Positions 1-8,246 of a stretch of 33,410 nucleotides of DNA are shown one piece after another (the first letter of the stretch is position 1; each line of letters begins with the position of its first letter). Under the pieces are notes generated by a model, which saw nothing but the letters and a program-made list of their open reading frames with translations, was not told where the DNA came from and made no database searches. Made by a program: the position numbers and the translations under genes. The DNA is from Gammaproteobacteria bacterium (GTDB lineage Bacteria > Pseudomonadota > Gammaproteobacteria > JAJDYQ01), in assembly GCA_026196145.1 (NCBI GenBank), contig JAPHTU010000104.1, positions 1 to 33,410 on the forward strand, in the 5' to 3' direction.

Positions 1-233
1 CCGCCGTACTGTTTGGCTGGCTATATATTAAATCCGGAAGTTGGGCCTACCTCGGCGTCACACTGTTGTGGTTGATTTACACCGTGTATGAGTTTGGCAT
101 GTATTTGCGCATCTTGTGTTCGGGGGAATGCAATATTCGGGTCGACTTGCTGCTCATCTATCCCGTGTTACTGTTCGTATCCCTGCTTGCCCTTATAGTA
201 TTTTCCTTCGTTAAAAGGAAAGACAGGGGTTAG
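1..233 (+). CDS. C-terminal fragment of an unidentified membrane protein
   Basis: An open frame enters from the left edge (first full codon at position 3) and ends at TAG 231-233, giving about 76 residues. The fragment is strongly hydrophobic, with segments resembling two to three membrane spans (for example around LYIKSGSWAYLGVTLLWLIY and LLLIYPVLLFVSLLALIVF). It ends in a short basic tail, KRKDRG, typical of a cytoplasmic C-terminus. Between the spans is a short Cys-containing loop, LCSGECNIRVD. I do not recognise the family, and the N-terminus lies outside the window. No start codon or promoter can be judged. Confidence 0.6.
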   Translation, partial: AVLFGWLYIKSGSWAYLGVTLLWLIYTVYEFGMYLRILCSGECNIRVDLLLIYPVLLFVSLLALIVFSFVKRKDRG

Positions 234-518
234 TCCTATAATTCACGGACTGCACACACTGGAGGGGCCTGGGTCAAACTGGAGCAGGCCCACCCCCGGA
301 CAATGTGAGGTGGACGCCATACAAACCTGTAATTTCTTACAGGTCGCTCCATAAAATAATTTCAATTTACCATCATGATGTGTTTGCAAATTATCAAAGG
401 TGCAATAAAATGCCCGCCATAAAATAAAGAGGCCGGACGGTACTTCACTGTTACCTGCCCAATTATAAAAAGCAATACACACCAAAGGGACCAATTCCAG
501 ATCGATGGAGAACAGCCT

Positions 519-839
519 ATGTTCAACGATATCCAAAAAACAACCGCCCTCGCCTTTGCGCGCACACTAACAAAAAGAGATTACAGTTCAGCCTATTCCA
601 TGTGCAGCGAGAATCTAAAGTCGGGATTAAGCAAAGAAGAATTACAGGAAGAATTTGAAAAAATAATCCCCCTGGATTGGGGTGATGTAAAACCTATTGC
701 ATTGGAAGATAGTGCCGACTTTCCATTTGTGTACGTAGTGCTTGATGGCGACACCCATTCAGAAGCCATCGTCATTGACGCATTCCAGACTGAGGGTGGT
801 CAGGTTAAAATTGATGAGTTTGAGTTTGGTCGACCCTAA
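519..839 (+). CDS. Small hypothetical protein, possibly NTF2-like (DUF3887-type)
   Basis: A 106-residue protein with ATG at 519, preceded by GGAG at 507-510 with 8-nt spacing, so the start is well supported. It has no signal peptide or membrane segment and is acidic. The N-terminal pattern (ALAFARTLTKRDYSSAYSMCSENLKSGLSKEELQ) resembles the helical start of NTF2-like folds of the DUF3887 type, where a small domain describes being used up or exchanged between partners; the second half is beta-rich (FPFVYVVLDGD, EAIVIDAF). That assignment is by eye and no function follows from it. It stands alone, converging on recG, with 40 bp between the two genes. Confidence 0.6.
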   Translation: MFNDIQKTTALAFARTLTKRDYSSAYSMCSENLKSGLSKEELQEEFEKIIPLDWGDVKPIALEDSADFPFVYVVLDGDTHSEAIVIDAFQTEGGQVKIDEFEFGRP

Positions 840-879
840 GCGTCATGCCAGGGTTGCTTTTATTCGCCGTGCCCAGGCA

Positions 880-2961
880 TTACACCTCGGCAAACTGCAA
901 CCCCTGCTTCAACCATCGATGCAGTAACGGCTCAATTATTTCCGGATACTTATCAAATACCACCTTGGATGCTTCAACCACCTTTGGCATCAATTCCTGG
1001 TCGCGCATTAAATCTGCTACCCGTAAATCCAGCACGCCGGTCTGGCGCGTACCGAGCACTTCTCCGGGGCCCCGAATTTCAAGATCACGCCGTGCGATTT
1101 CAAAGCCGTCGGTAGTTTCGCGCATGATGGACAGGCGCTCCCTGGCCACTTCACCGAGCGGTGATTTATACATCAGCACGCAGGAGCTTTTTTCGCTGCC
1201 TCGCCCCACGCGCCCCCTAAGCTGGTGCAGTTGTGACAGACCCAGGCGTTCGGCATTCTCGATTATCATCAGCGAAGCATTCGGCACATCGACGCCAACC
1301 TCGATCACGGTGGTTGCCACCAGCAGGTCTATCTCCCCCCCCTTAAAGCTTTGCATGATCCGCTCTTTATCTACCGGCTTTAACCGGCCGTGGATCAATT
1401 GAATTTTTAGTTTCGGTAACTGTTCCTGTAATAACACCTCGGTCTCGGTGGCCGCCTGTGCCTGTAGAACTTCGGACTCCTCGATCAACGGACATACCCA
1501 GTAAATCTGGCGGCCCTGCCGGCAGGCATCCTCTACCCGTTCAATGATTTCATCTCGCCGCTCTTCCGGGATCACTACGGTGGTGACCGGCTGCCTGCCC
1601 GGCGGCAATTCATCAATCACCGAGGTATCCAGATCGGCATAGGCGCTCATGGCCAGTGTTCTGGGTATCGGTGTAGCAGTCATAATCATCTGGTGCGGGC
1701 GCCGGTCTTCGTGTTTACCTTTTTCCATCAGGCGCAGCCGTTGATGAACGCCAAAGCGATGCTGCTCATCGACAATCATCAGACCCAGTTTGTTAAATAC
1801 TACCTCTTCCTGGAACAGGGCATGGGTACCGACAACCAATTGTGCCTCACCGCTTTCCACCGAGTACATGGACTGCTGTCTGGCCTTGCCCTTTTGTTTG
1901 CCGGAGAGCCAGGCGAGCTCAGTGCCCAGCGGGGTGAGCCAGTTATCGAGGTTACGAAAATGCTGTTCCGCCAGAATCTCGGTGGGTGCCATGAATGCCA
2001 CCTGGTAACCGCTTTCAATGGCCTGCATGGCTGCAATGGTCGCAACCACGGTCTTGCCAGAACCCACATCCCCCTGCACCAGCCGCATCATGGGATGCGG
2101 CTTTTTCAGATCACCGATAATTTCTGCGGTAACGCGCGCCTGAGCGGCCGTGAGATCAAACCCCAGTTGCGGTGCCAGCTTTTCATACAATCCCTTGCCT
2201 TTGTCCATCACCGGTGCTGCGTATTGCTGTATACGTCGACGCATTCGTTGCAGACTGACGTTGTGCGCCAGTAACTCTTCAAAGGCGAGGCGCCGTTGAC
2301 AAGGGTGCTTACCACTCTTCATTAATTCCAGCGAGGCATCGGGCGGTGGGCGATGCAGATACTGCAGGGCCTCGGCCAGGGTATAGCCGCTGTCGTCATG
2401 GTAAAGCTCGGCCGGGACGAGTTCTTCAATCATGGTATCCCGGTCGATAAATTCCAATGCCTGGTCTGTCAGCTTGCGCAAGGTGAGTTGATGTACACCC
2501 TCTGTAGTCGGGTAAATTGCCGTCAGTGATTCTTCCATCGGCATTTCACCACCATCGGCAATACGCTGGTATTCAGGATGCACCATCTCAAAACCGCCAA
2601 TACTGCCCCGCACTTCCCCGTAGCAACGCAGGCAAGTACCACGCGACAGCCCCCTTTGCTGCTGTTGGCTAAAATGGAAAAATCTCAATGTAATAGAGCC
2701 TGTGCCATCGGCAATCCGTGACACCATCATGCGTCGACGGCGGTAAACGACTTCTGTCAGCTCAACCTCGCCCTCGATGGCCACGCGGTCACCATGGCGC
2801 AAGCTGCCAAGCGGGGCAATACGGGTACGATCTTCGTAACGTGATGGCAGGTGAAATAACAGGTCCTGCACGGTTTCGATACCGAGGCCCTTGAGCTTTT
2901 CAGCCACACGGCCGCCAACACCGCGTAGAACGGTGACGGGAGACTGAAGGTTTGCCGACAC
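880..2961 (-). CDS. recG: ATP-dependent DNA helicase RecG
   Basis: The 693-residue product has the usual RecG length. RecG remodels stalled replication forks and branch-migrates Holliday junctions in the cytoplasm. The N-terminal wedge/OB domain occupies about residues 1-160 (HLPSRYEDRT, then GTGSITLRFFHFS). Walker A is GDVGSGKT at about 297-304, the DEQHRFG box is at about 398-404, TATPIPRTL follows, and motif VI is QLRGRVGRG. The start is GTG at 2961, 14 nt after the ridA stop codon, so ridA and recG probably form an operon. No strong Shine-Dalgarno sequence is visible, which fits translation coupled to ridA. Confidence 0.97.
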   Translation of the reverse strand: MSANLQSPVTVLRGVGGRVAEKLKGLGIETVQDLLFHLPSRYEDRTRIAPLGSLRHGDRVAIEGEVELTEVVYRRRRMMVSRIADGTGSITLRFFHFSQQQQRGLSRGTCLRCYGEVRGSIGGFEMVHPEYQRIADGGEMPMEESLTAIYPTTEGVHQLTLRKLTDQALEFIDRDTMIEELVPAELYHDDSGYTLAEALQYLHRPPPDASLELMKSGKHPCQRRLAFEELLAHNVSLQRMRRRIQQYAAPVMDKGKGLYEKLAPQLGFDLTAAQARVTAEIIGDLKKPHPMMRLVQGDVGSGKTVVATIAAMQAIESGYQVAFMAPTEILAEQHFRNLDNWLTPLGTELAWLSGKQKGKARQQSMYSVESGEAQLVVGTHALFQEEVVFNKLGLMIVDEQHRFGVHQRLRLMEKGKHEDRRPHQMIMTATPIPRTLAMSAYADLDTSVIDELPPGRQPVTTVVIPEERRDEIIERVEDACRQGRQIYWVCPLIEESEVLQAQAATETEVLLQEQLPKLKIQLIHGRLKPVDKERIMQSFKGGEIDLLVATTVIEVGVDVPNASLMIIENAERLGLSQLHQLRGRVGRGSEKSSCVLMYKSPLGEVARERLSIMRETTDGFEIARRDLEIRGPGEVLGTRQTGVLDLRVADLMRDQELMPKVVEASKVVFDKYPEIIEPLLHRWLKQGLQFAEV

Positions 2962-2975
2962 AGCCAGCTGGCAGA

Positions 2976-3362
2976 CTACTCTTCGATCACCATCACGGCA
3001 TCCATCTCTACACCAACGTCTTTGGGTAATGATGCGATGCCCACGGCTGCACGCGCCGGATAAGGCTGGGCGAAATAGGTCGCCATAACTTCATTCACCA
3101 GTGCGAAGTTGGAGAGGTCGGTAAGAAAGATATTCAGCTTGACGATGTCGGCCAGTGAACCACCGGCCTCTTCACATATCGCCCGCAGGTTTTCAAATAC
3201 ACGCCGGATATTGGCTTCCATATCGCCTTCCACCAGCGCCATGGTTTCCGGCACCAGCGGGATCTGACCAGAGATATATACAGTATTGCCTGCCTTGACC
3301 GCCTGCGAGTATGTGCCTATGGCCTGCGGCGCCCTGTCGGTAGCGATAATGGTTTTCGACAT
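2976..3362 (-). CDS. ridA: RidA family reactive enamine/imine deaminase
   Basis: A 128-residue protein of standard RidA (YjgF/YER057c/UK114) length. Members hydrolyse 2-aminoacrylate and related enamine/imine intermediates released by PLP enzymes, as cytoplasmic trimers. Family marks are the N-terminal [26 protein letters not shown], the central [10 protein letters not shown], and the C-terminal [23 protein letters not shown] containing the conserved active-site Arg and Glu. ATG at 3362 is preceded on the minus strand by an AGGGA-type ribosome site. It is the first gene of ridA-recG. In many gammaproteobacteria ridA sits beside spoT; here it is about 5 kb away, next to recG. A TAGAAT -10-like hexamer lies in the upstream gap. 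Confidence 0.93.
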   Translation of the reverse strand: MSKTIIATDRAPQAIGTYSQAVKAGNTVYISGQIPLVPETMALVEGDMEANIRRVFENLRAICEEAGGSLADIVKLNIFLTDLSNFALVNEVMATYFAQPYPARAAVGIASLPKDVGVEMDAVMVIEE

Positions 3363-3480
3363 GCGAGTTCCCTTTTAATTTCACAATAGCGTGTATTCTA
3401 GCCCGGAACTATTCGGAACGGCACCTAATAGGAAACAGACACCCCCTGCCGGCCATGCGCCAGCCCGAGGTCGACCAATA

Positions 3481-3696
3481 CTACATCTCGTCCTCACGAT
3501 AATGTGGGTCTATCCAGCATTGAGGTAGTGCTTCGTTGGATGGAAACATCAGGTCTGCCTTGGCGAACTTCTCGGCATCCTGAACCTCTTCGCCTCTCTG
3601 ATAGCGCCCGACAATATCACTGGCAAAAGGATCAAACAGGTCCTTCATAGACAGGACTTCCACCAGGTCGTTATTCGCTTTTACCTTTAAAAACAT
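3481..3696 (-). CDS. Conserved-looking 71-residue hypothetical protein
   Basis: A small acidic cytoplasmic-type protein starting at ATG 3696, with an excellent Shine-Dalgarno sequence AAGGAGG on the minus strand about 5 nt upstream. Good initiation signals and gene-like composition argue that it is real. The N-terminus (MFLKVKANNDLVEVLSM) looks like two beta strands. The C-terminal half (FAKADLMFPSNEALPQCWIDPHYREDEM) carries a striking P-x-C-W-x-D-P-H-Y-R motif with potential metal-binding Cys and His residues. I think I have seen similar short proteins in sulfur-oxidising gammaproteobacteria, but I cannot name a function. It is transcribed away from the lipoprotein gene at 4053, sharing the 356-bp gap between them. 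Confidence 0.7.
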   Translation of the reverse strand: MFLKVKANNDLVEVLSMKDLFDPFASDIVGRYQRGEEVQDAEKFAKADLMFPSNEALPQCWIDPHYREDEM

Positions 3697-3913
3697 CGCT
3701 TCCTCCTTAATATTCTTATTCCTATTAATAGCTTAGCCCATGATTGATGAATGTTAATCGCTGATACTGGAAATACTGACATGCGTCAGCCATGCCTCTA
3801 ACTTAACCTCGCTACAATCCTGCCCCAGGATATTTCTCTTTTGAGACCTCATACACTCAGTTTTCTGTCTGTCTACAGATTAGCTAGCTATTTTGTATGT
3901 ATATTTTCTAAAC

Positions 3914-3929
3914 TGTGAACTAGATCACC
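3914..3929 (+). promoter_or_regulatory. Crp/Vfr-like operator
   Basis: The sequence TGTGAACTAGATCACC matches the Crp consensus half-sites TGTGA-N6-TCACA at 9 of 10 bases. Its central six bases also nearly match the ideal TCTAGA. It is preceded by AAC and lies about 125 bp upstream of the lipoprotein ATG at 4053 and about 220 bp upstream of the divergent gene. Binding by a Crp/Fnr-family regulator is inferred from the motif only. Confidence 0.5.
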
Positions 3930-3936
3930 CAACCTG

Positions 3937-3952
3937 CGTGAACCGCTTCACG
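3937..3952. repeat. Perfect short inverted repeat CGTGAA-ccgc-TTCACG
   Basis: Two 6-bp arms separated by 4 bp lie 7 bp downstream of the Crp-like site. It could be a second operator or a small hairpin if transcribed. The sequence does not decide between them. Confidence 0.4.
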
Positions 3953-4006
3953 GTATTTCCACCCGCCCTTCTCTAAGCTTTGTTTCAGGGGCGAGCTGGA
4001 GACAAG

Positions 4007-4029
4007 CAGGTGGCGTAAATCGTCACCTG
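4007..4029 (+). promoter_or_regulatory. Leader hairpin ahead of the lipoprotein gene
   Basis: CAGGTGGCG and CGTCACCTG pair as a 9-bp stem (one G-U pair) around the loop TAAAT. The stem ends about 14 nt before the GAGG ribosome site at 4044-4047. It does not contain the ribosome site and has no U-run directly after it. It looks more like a transcript-stabilising or protein-binding leader structure than a terminator. Confidence 0.45.
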
Positions 4030-4052
4030 ATTAAAAATATGCTGAGGACAGG

Positions 4053-4616
4053 ATGATGATTAAAAGTAAAACCACCCCACTTTTCATGGCCCTGATGGCC
4101 ATATTCTCCTTGCTTGGTAGTGGCTGCAACCTGGACAACCATTTTTATAGCAGCGGTATCGTCAAGAGCTGGGCCAAAGGCACCCCCGTCTCCTGTGAAA
4201 TGCTGGTGACAGATCCCGTATATTATTTTCAGGACCTTGATCAGGACATGGGCAGCATGGTCTGGTTGCTGATCCCCCGTGGCAAGCTACTCAAAGACAC
4301 CCGTTACAACAAGGACATCAAACAGGTAAAGGTACTGTTGCAGGATTACATCACGCTCCTGGAGACCCTGCCAGACAGCAAGCAATTACCTGAATACCAG
4401 CTGGCGCAGATTTACCACGGCCTGGCGGCAGACCTGGGCGCCTACCTTGATAACAAACAGACCATGCTTGAGATCACTACCCGGCTGACCGAAATCACAC
4501 CGATCGTGAACGAACTTGAGACGCGCCTGCAGGAAGCCGATAGCCGCCGCCTACCCCTGCTGCTACAAACCTTTCACCACTCGGCGCTGGCATCCAGCGA
4601 CCGCTTAAGCGGTTAG
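4053..4616 (+). CDS. Putative lipoprotein of unknown function
   Basis: A 187-residue product with a type II-like signal peptide: MMIKSK, a hydrophobic core ALMAIFSLLG, then GSGC with the candidate lipidated Cys at residue 25. The lipobox is imperfect because Gly replaces Leu at -3. The mature part is mostly helical, with predicted amphipathic helices around residues 95-175 and no recognised domain. ATG 4053 follows GAGG at 4044-4047; a second in-frame ATG follows immediately. The gene has a long leader with a Crp-like site, and a MITE-like element begins 11 bp after its stop. An envelope location is likely; the function is unknown. Confidence 0.75.
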   Translation: MMIKSKTTPLFMALMAIFSLLGSGCNLDNHFYSSGIVKSWAKGTPVSCEMLVTDPVYYFQDLDQDMGSMVWLLIPRGKLLKDTRYNKDIKQVKVLLQDYITLLETLPDSKQLPEYQLAQIYHGLAADLGAYLDNKQTMLEITTRLTEITPIVNELETRLQEADSRRLPLLLQTFHHSALASSDRLSG

Positions 4617-4630
4617 GGCCACCACGCTAG

Positions 4631-4790
4631 GAGTCTATCGGGTTTAGGGGTTCGTCGCGAGGCGGGTGTGAAATAGAGGACAGTTTTTCGATCTTTTGAG
4701 GCGCATGGTTATTCTACGCAACGAAAAAGATCGTAAAAATGGGCCGATTTAACGCCGCCGCAGTAGAATCATCCTAAACCTGACAGACTC
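4631..4790. mobile_element. 160-bp MITE-like element with 18-bp inverted ends and CTAG flanks
   Basis: The left end GAGTCTATCGGGTTTAGG (4631-4648) and the reverse complement of the right end CCTAAACCTGACAGACTC (4773-4790) match at 16 of 18 positions. Both ends are flanked by CTAG (4627-4630 and 4791-4794), as expected of a 4-bp target duplication. Inside, TTTTTCGATCTTTT (4684-4697) pairs with AAAAGATCGTAAAAA (4725-4739), so the element can fold into a long imperfect hairpin. No coding capacity is seen. It fills almost the whole gap between the lipoprotein gene and cca. A non-autonomous derivative of a CTAG-targeting insertion sequence is the best reading; the parent is not in this window. Confidence 0.75.
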
Positions 4791-6014
4791 CTAGGAGGGC
4801 GCCAGATTTAATTTCTGTATGGCCTCTATGCGTGCCCGGTTGATTATCTCGCGTACCGCCTGCCCCTTCACGCCCTTGATCAGGGCCTCGATCTGGATAT
4901 CTGCTGCAGCCACCCGGCACTGCTCAAACCAGGCAGTCTGCTCCGGCTGCTGATCTTCATACCCCGTACGACCTCGCGCATCGGCCTCGCAGGCCTGCAG
5001 GAATTGCTGAAACCGTTCCGGCCGACGAAAGGCATCCAGCGCCACCAGGGTCTTTACGATTGTTGCGGGTTTCATCTCTGCGATTCGATGATAGTGACCA
5101 TGATATTCGGCGACCATGACGGCGAGGTCGCGATAATGATTTGGCACGCGATAACGTTGGCTTAGCTCCTTAACCAGCGCAACACTTTGTTTCTCATGGC
5201 CATGGTGTGACGGCAGCAGCCCAGGTGGTGTAACACCTTTACCCAGATCATGTACCAGCGCAGCATAGCGTACCCGCACATCACCAGTCAGACGCGCCGC
5301 CTGATCGAGCACCATCATGGTATGCAGGCCCGTATCAATTTCCGGGTGCCAGTGTTCCGGCTGGGGCACACCCCACAGCCTGTCCAGCTCGGGGAATAAT
5401 TTCCCCAATGCGCCGCAGGCGCGCAGCACTTCAAAATACACCGAAGGCTTGTCTTCAGATAGGGCCTTAAGCGTCTCGGCCCAGACACGCTCGGGTACCA
5501 GCGCGTCAACCTCGCCGGCCTCTACCATCTGCACCATCAGTGTCTGGGTTTCCTCGGCAATGTGAAAACTAAAGCCATGAAAGCGCGCAGCAAATCGCGC
5601 CAGCCGTAATATACGAACGGGGTCTTCTGTGAAGGCATCGGAGACATGGCGCAGGACCCGGGCCTCCAGGTCTGCCACTCCGCCATAGGGGTCAATCAAC
5701 TCACCCTGTGCATCTTTGGCGATAGCATTAATCGTCAGGTCCCGACGTTGCAGGTCCTGCTGCAGTGTGACATCGGGTGCCGCGTGAAAATGAAAGCCGT
5801 GATAACCCGGTGCCGTCTTGCGCTCGGTACGCGCCAGCGCATATTCATCGTGGGTATCGGGATGCAGAAATACCGGGAAGTCCTTGCCGACCGGTTTGAA
5901 GTTGTCGGCCAGCATTTGTTCGGGGGTTGCACCGACAACAACCCAGTCATATTCCTTGGGTGATACGCCCAACAACTGGTCCCTGACCGCACCACCGACA
6001 AGATAGGTTTTCAT
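4791..6014 (-). CDS. cca: Multifunctional CCA tRNA nucleotidyltransferase
   Basis: A 407-residue protein aligning end to end with the Escherichia coli-type CCA-adding enzyme, which builds or repairs the 3' CCA of tRNA. The N-terminal nucleotidyltransferase domain has [13 protein letters not shown] (residues 4-16), KEYDWVVVG with acidic metal positions E21/D23, [10 protein letters not shown], and the [15 protein letters not shown] primer region. The C-terminal HD phosphohydrolase domain includes [12 protein letters not shown] and HHGHE. ATG 6014 follows the NDUFA9-like gene by 30 bp on the same strand. The TAG stop (4791-4793) lies in the CTAG duplicated by the neighbouring MITE-like element, so the coding sequence ends exactly at the insertion edge. 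Confidence 0.97.
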   Translation of the reverse strand: MKTYLVGGAVRDQLLGVSPKEYDWVVVGATPEQMLADNFKPVGKDFPVFLHPDTHDEYALARTERKTAPGYHGFHFHAAPDVTLQQDLQRRDLTINAIAKDAQGELIDPYGGVADLEARVLRHVSDAFTEDPVRILRLARFAARFHGFSFHIAEETQTLMVQMVEAGEVDALVPERVWAETLKALSEDKPSVYFEVLRACGALGKLFPELDRLWGVPQPEHWHPEIDTGLHTMMVLDQAARLTGDVRVRYAALVHDLGKGVTPPGLLPSHHGHEKQSVALVKELSQRYRVPNHYRDLAVMVAEYHGHYHRIAEMKPATIVKTLVALDAFRRPERFQQFLQACEADARGRTGYEDQQPEQTAWFEQCRVAAADIQIEALIKGVKGQAVREIINRARIEAIQKLNLAPS

Positions 6015-6044
6015 GATCGATCAGCTTATCAGCCCGAGTGCAGG

Positions 6045-7022
6045 CTACTGAAAACGTTCCTCACCCCTGCCAGCAAACTTACGATACATGTCATAACGCG
6101 CACGCGTATGTTCACTATTGAGATAGGATGGCACAACCGCCTCTACTGGCGTTTTATCAATACCCAGCATACCGAGGCCATCGTTGCTGCAATCACCCCC
6201 GGTTTGCAGCGAATGATAATTATCCAGGGTAAAGGGCTTACCCGGCAGCATCTCCATAAAGAAGGCCTGCAGCATGGAGATGCGGTTGCCCAGTGGTATG
6301 ACCTTGCGTTTATAACCGCATAATTGCGCTGTGTATTCGACCAGTTCTTTAAGGGTGTATTCATGCGGCCCACACAGGTCATAGCGTTGATCGTAGCTGG
6401 CGGTTTCCTCCAGTGTGCGGATAAATGCCTGCGCAACATCGCCGACATAAACGGGTGACAGTTTTACCCGCCCTGCGGCCAGCGGAAATATCCATGGCGA
6501 ATACCTGAGCAAGCCTGCAAAGCGGTTAAAAAACTGGTCTTCCGGCCCAAAAATAACCGAGGGACGAAAACGGCTGACGTGCAGGTGATCACCCGCATCG
6601 ACATGCAACAATTGCTCAGCCTCGCCCTTGGTACGCAGATATTCGCTCATACCCGTGCCTGCATCCGCATGCAACGCACTCATATGCAACAAGCGGGGAA
6701 CCTCCGTCTTCCAACAGGCCCGCATCACATTGCCTGGCAGCCTTACATGTACGTCACGAAATTTCTGGTAGCGGAATTCATTGAGGATGCCGATAAGGTT
6801 GATCACCGCATCCATACCGGAAAAGTATTTTTCCAGCTCTGCCGGCTGATGCACATCGGCCTTCACCAGTTTTACTCCGGGCAAGGTCAACAGCTGGCGT
6901 CGACGTTCCGGCCGTCGGCTCAATACGGTCACCTCCCTGCCAGAGGCAACCAGTTGCTGGCACAGGGTACGACCAACAAAACCGCCGCCGCCCAGTACAC
7001 AGACCCGATGAATTCGAGACAT
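6045..7022 (-). CDS. NAD(P)-binding SDR-family protein, NDUFA9-like
   Basis: A 325-residue atypical/extended short-chain dehydrogenase. The N-terminal Rossmann motif VCVLGGGGFVGRTLCQQL (about residues 7-24) binds NAD(P). DAVINLIGIL and FRPSVIFGPEDQF fit the NAD-dependent epimerase/NDUFA9-like branch. In these proteins the canonical YxxxK is degenerate and the role is often structural or quinone/lipid linked; the exact activity is unknown. ATG 7022 is the first gene ahead of cca in a minus-strand pair. It diverges from gmk with a 132-bp gap between them. Naming it a complex I subunit would go beyond the evidence. Confidence 0.85.
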   Translation of the reverse strand: MSRIHRVCVLGGGGFVGRTLCQQLVASGREVTVLSRRPERRRQLLTLPGVKLVKADVHQPAELEKYFSGMDAVINLIGILNEFRYQKFRDVHVRLPGNVMRACWKTEVPRLLHMSALHADAGTGMSEYLRTKGEAEQLLHVDAGDHLHVSRFRPSVIFGPEDQFFNRFAGLLRYSPWIFPLAAGRVKLSPVYVGDVAQAFIRTLEETASYDQRYDLCGPHEYTLKELVEYTAQLCGYKRKVIPLGNRISMLQAFFMEMLPGKPFTLDNYHSLQTGGDCSNDGLGMLGIDKTPVEAVVPSYLNSEHTRARYDMYRKFAGRGEERFQ

Positions 7023-7099
7023 ATCGCTTTACTTCATTTAATTAAAACTTAAAGGATGCGACAAAGATAACGCACGCAGCCCGGAAGCGACAACCTTAA

Positions 7100-7772
<673 letters not shown>

Positions 7773-7795
7773 GCCGACTTCGGGCTGGCTTGTGG

Positions 7796-7820
7796 GGCGA
7801 GTTTTGATTAAACTTCGCCG
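7796..7820 (+). promoter_or_regulatory. Hairpin between gmk and rpoZ
   Basis: GGCGAGTTT pairs with AAACTTCGCC (one bulged base) around a short AT loop. No U-run follows, so it is more likely an mRNA-processing or stability element inside the operon than a terminator. Confidence 0.35.
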
Positions 7821-7854
7821 CCCGCTGGGCTTTACCACACATTCGGAGTAGAAA

Positions 7855-8133
7855 ATGGCACGCGTCACCGTAGAAGATTGCTTGGAAAATGTAGACAGTC
7901 GATTTGAGCTGGTTACCAAAGCCGCCAAGAGAGCACGTGACATTTCCATGGGTTCACAGCCGTTGGTCGAATGGGAAAATGACAAGCCCACCGTGGTTGC
8001 CTTGCGCGAGATCGCCGAGGGGCTGGAACCGGCCGCACCAAAGACTGATGAAGAGGCCCTGATGGATGCCTTTAATGATGATATGGAGTCACAAGAGGCC
8101 AGCGAAGACCAGCAACCAGCTAGCGGGGAATAA
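7855..8133 (+). CDS. rpoZ: RNA polymerase omega subunit
   Basis: A 92-residue protein matching omega: [29 protein letters not shown], then [22 protein letters not shown]. Omega helps assemble RNA polymerase through beta-prime and forms part of one ppGpp-binding site in proteobacteria. ATG 7855 follows GGAG about 9 nt upstream. The C-terminal tail beyond residue 65 is acidic and variable, as usual. It lies 82 bp after gmk and 113 bp before spoT, so the three are probably co-transcribed. Confidence 0.97.
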   Translation: MARVTVEDCLENVDSRFELVTKAAKRARDISMGSQPLVEWENDKPTVVALREIAEGLEPAAPKTDEEALMDAFNDDMESQEASEDQQPASGE

Positions 8134-8151
8134 TAACCCACCCTTTGTCCT

Positions 8152-8173
8152 CAGCGGGCCTTCCCGCCCGCTG
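8152..8173 (+). promoter_or_regulatory. GC-rich hairpin between rpoZ and spoT
   Basis: CAGCGGG (8152-8158) and CCCGCTG (8167-8173) form a perfect 7-bp stem with an 8-nt loop. No U-run follows, so a complete stop before spoT is not supported. It could reduce spoT expression relative to rpoZ. Confidence 0.4.
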
Positions 8174-8246
8174 GATAAACTATTACTTGCGCAAAGCGCC
8201 TGCTCTCCATACTCTTGTGGGAATTGTCCTGTAAAGAGATTTCCCC

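Larger units (their letters stand above)
3697..4052. other. 356-bp intergenic region with divergent start signals
   Basis: This gap separates the 71-residue protein (minus) from the putative lipoprotein (plus). Leftmost is the AAGGAGG ribosome site of the minus-strand gene. An AT-rich stretch follows around 3880-3912, then a Crp-like site (3914-3929), a perfect 6-bp inverted repeat (3937-3952), and a leader hairpin (4007-4029) just before the lipoprotein ribosome site. No open frame of gene quality is visible. The layout suggests a regulated promoter for the lipoprotein gene. Confidence 0.6.

Noticed and set aside
265-291. GGGCCTG/CAGGCCC inverted repeat as a terminator of the first gene
   Set aside because: The loop is 13 nt and no T tract follows, so termination is not supported.
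243-536. Minus-strand frame of 97 residues at the left end
   Set aside because: It overlaps the ribosome site and start of the better-supported plus-strand gene, has no ribosome site, and has a Cys-rich, low-information composition.
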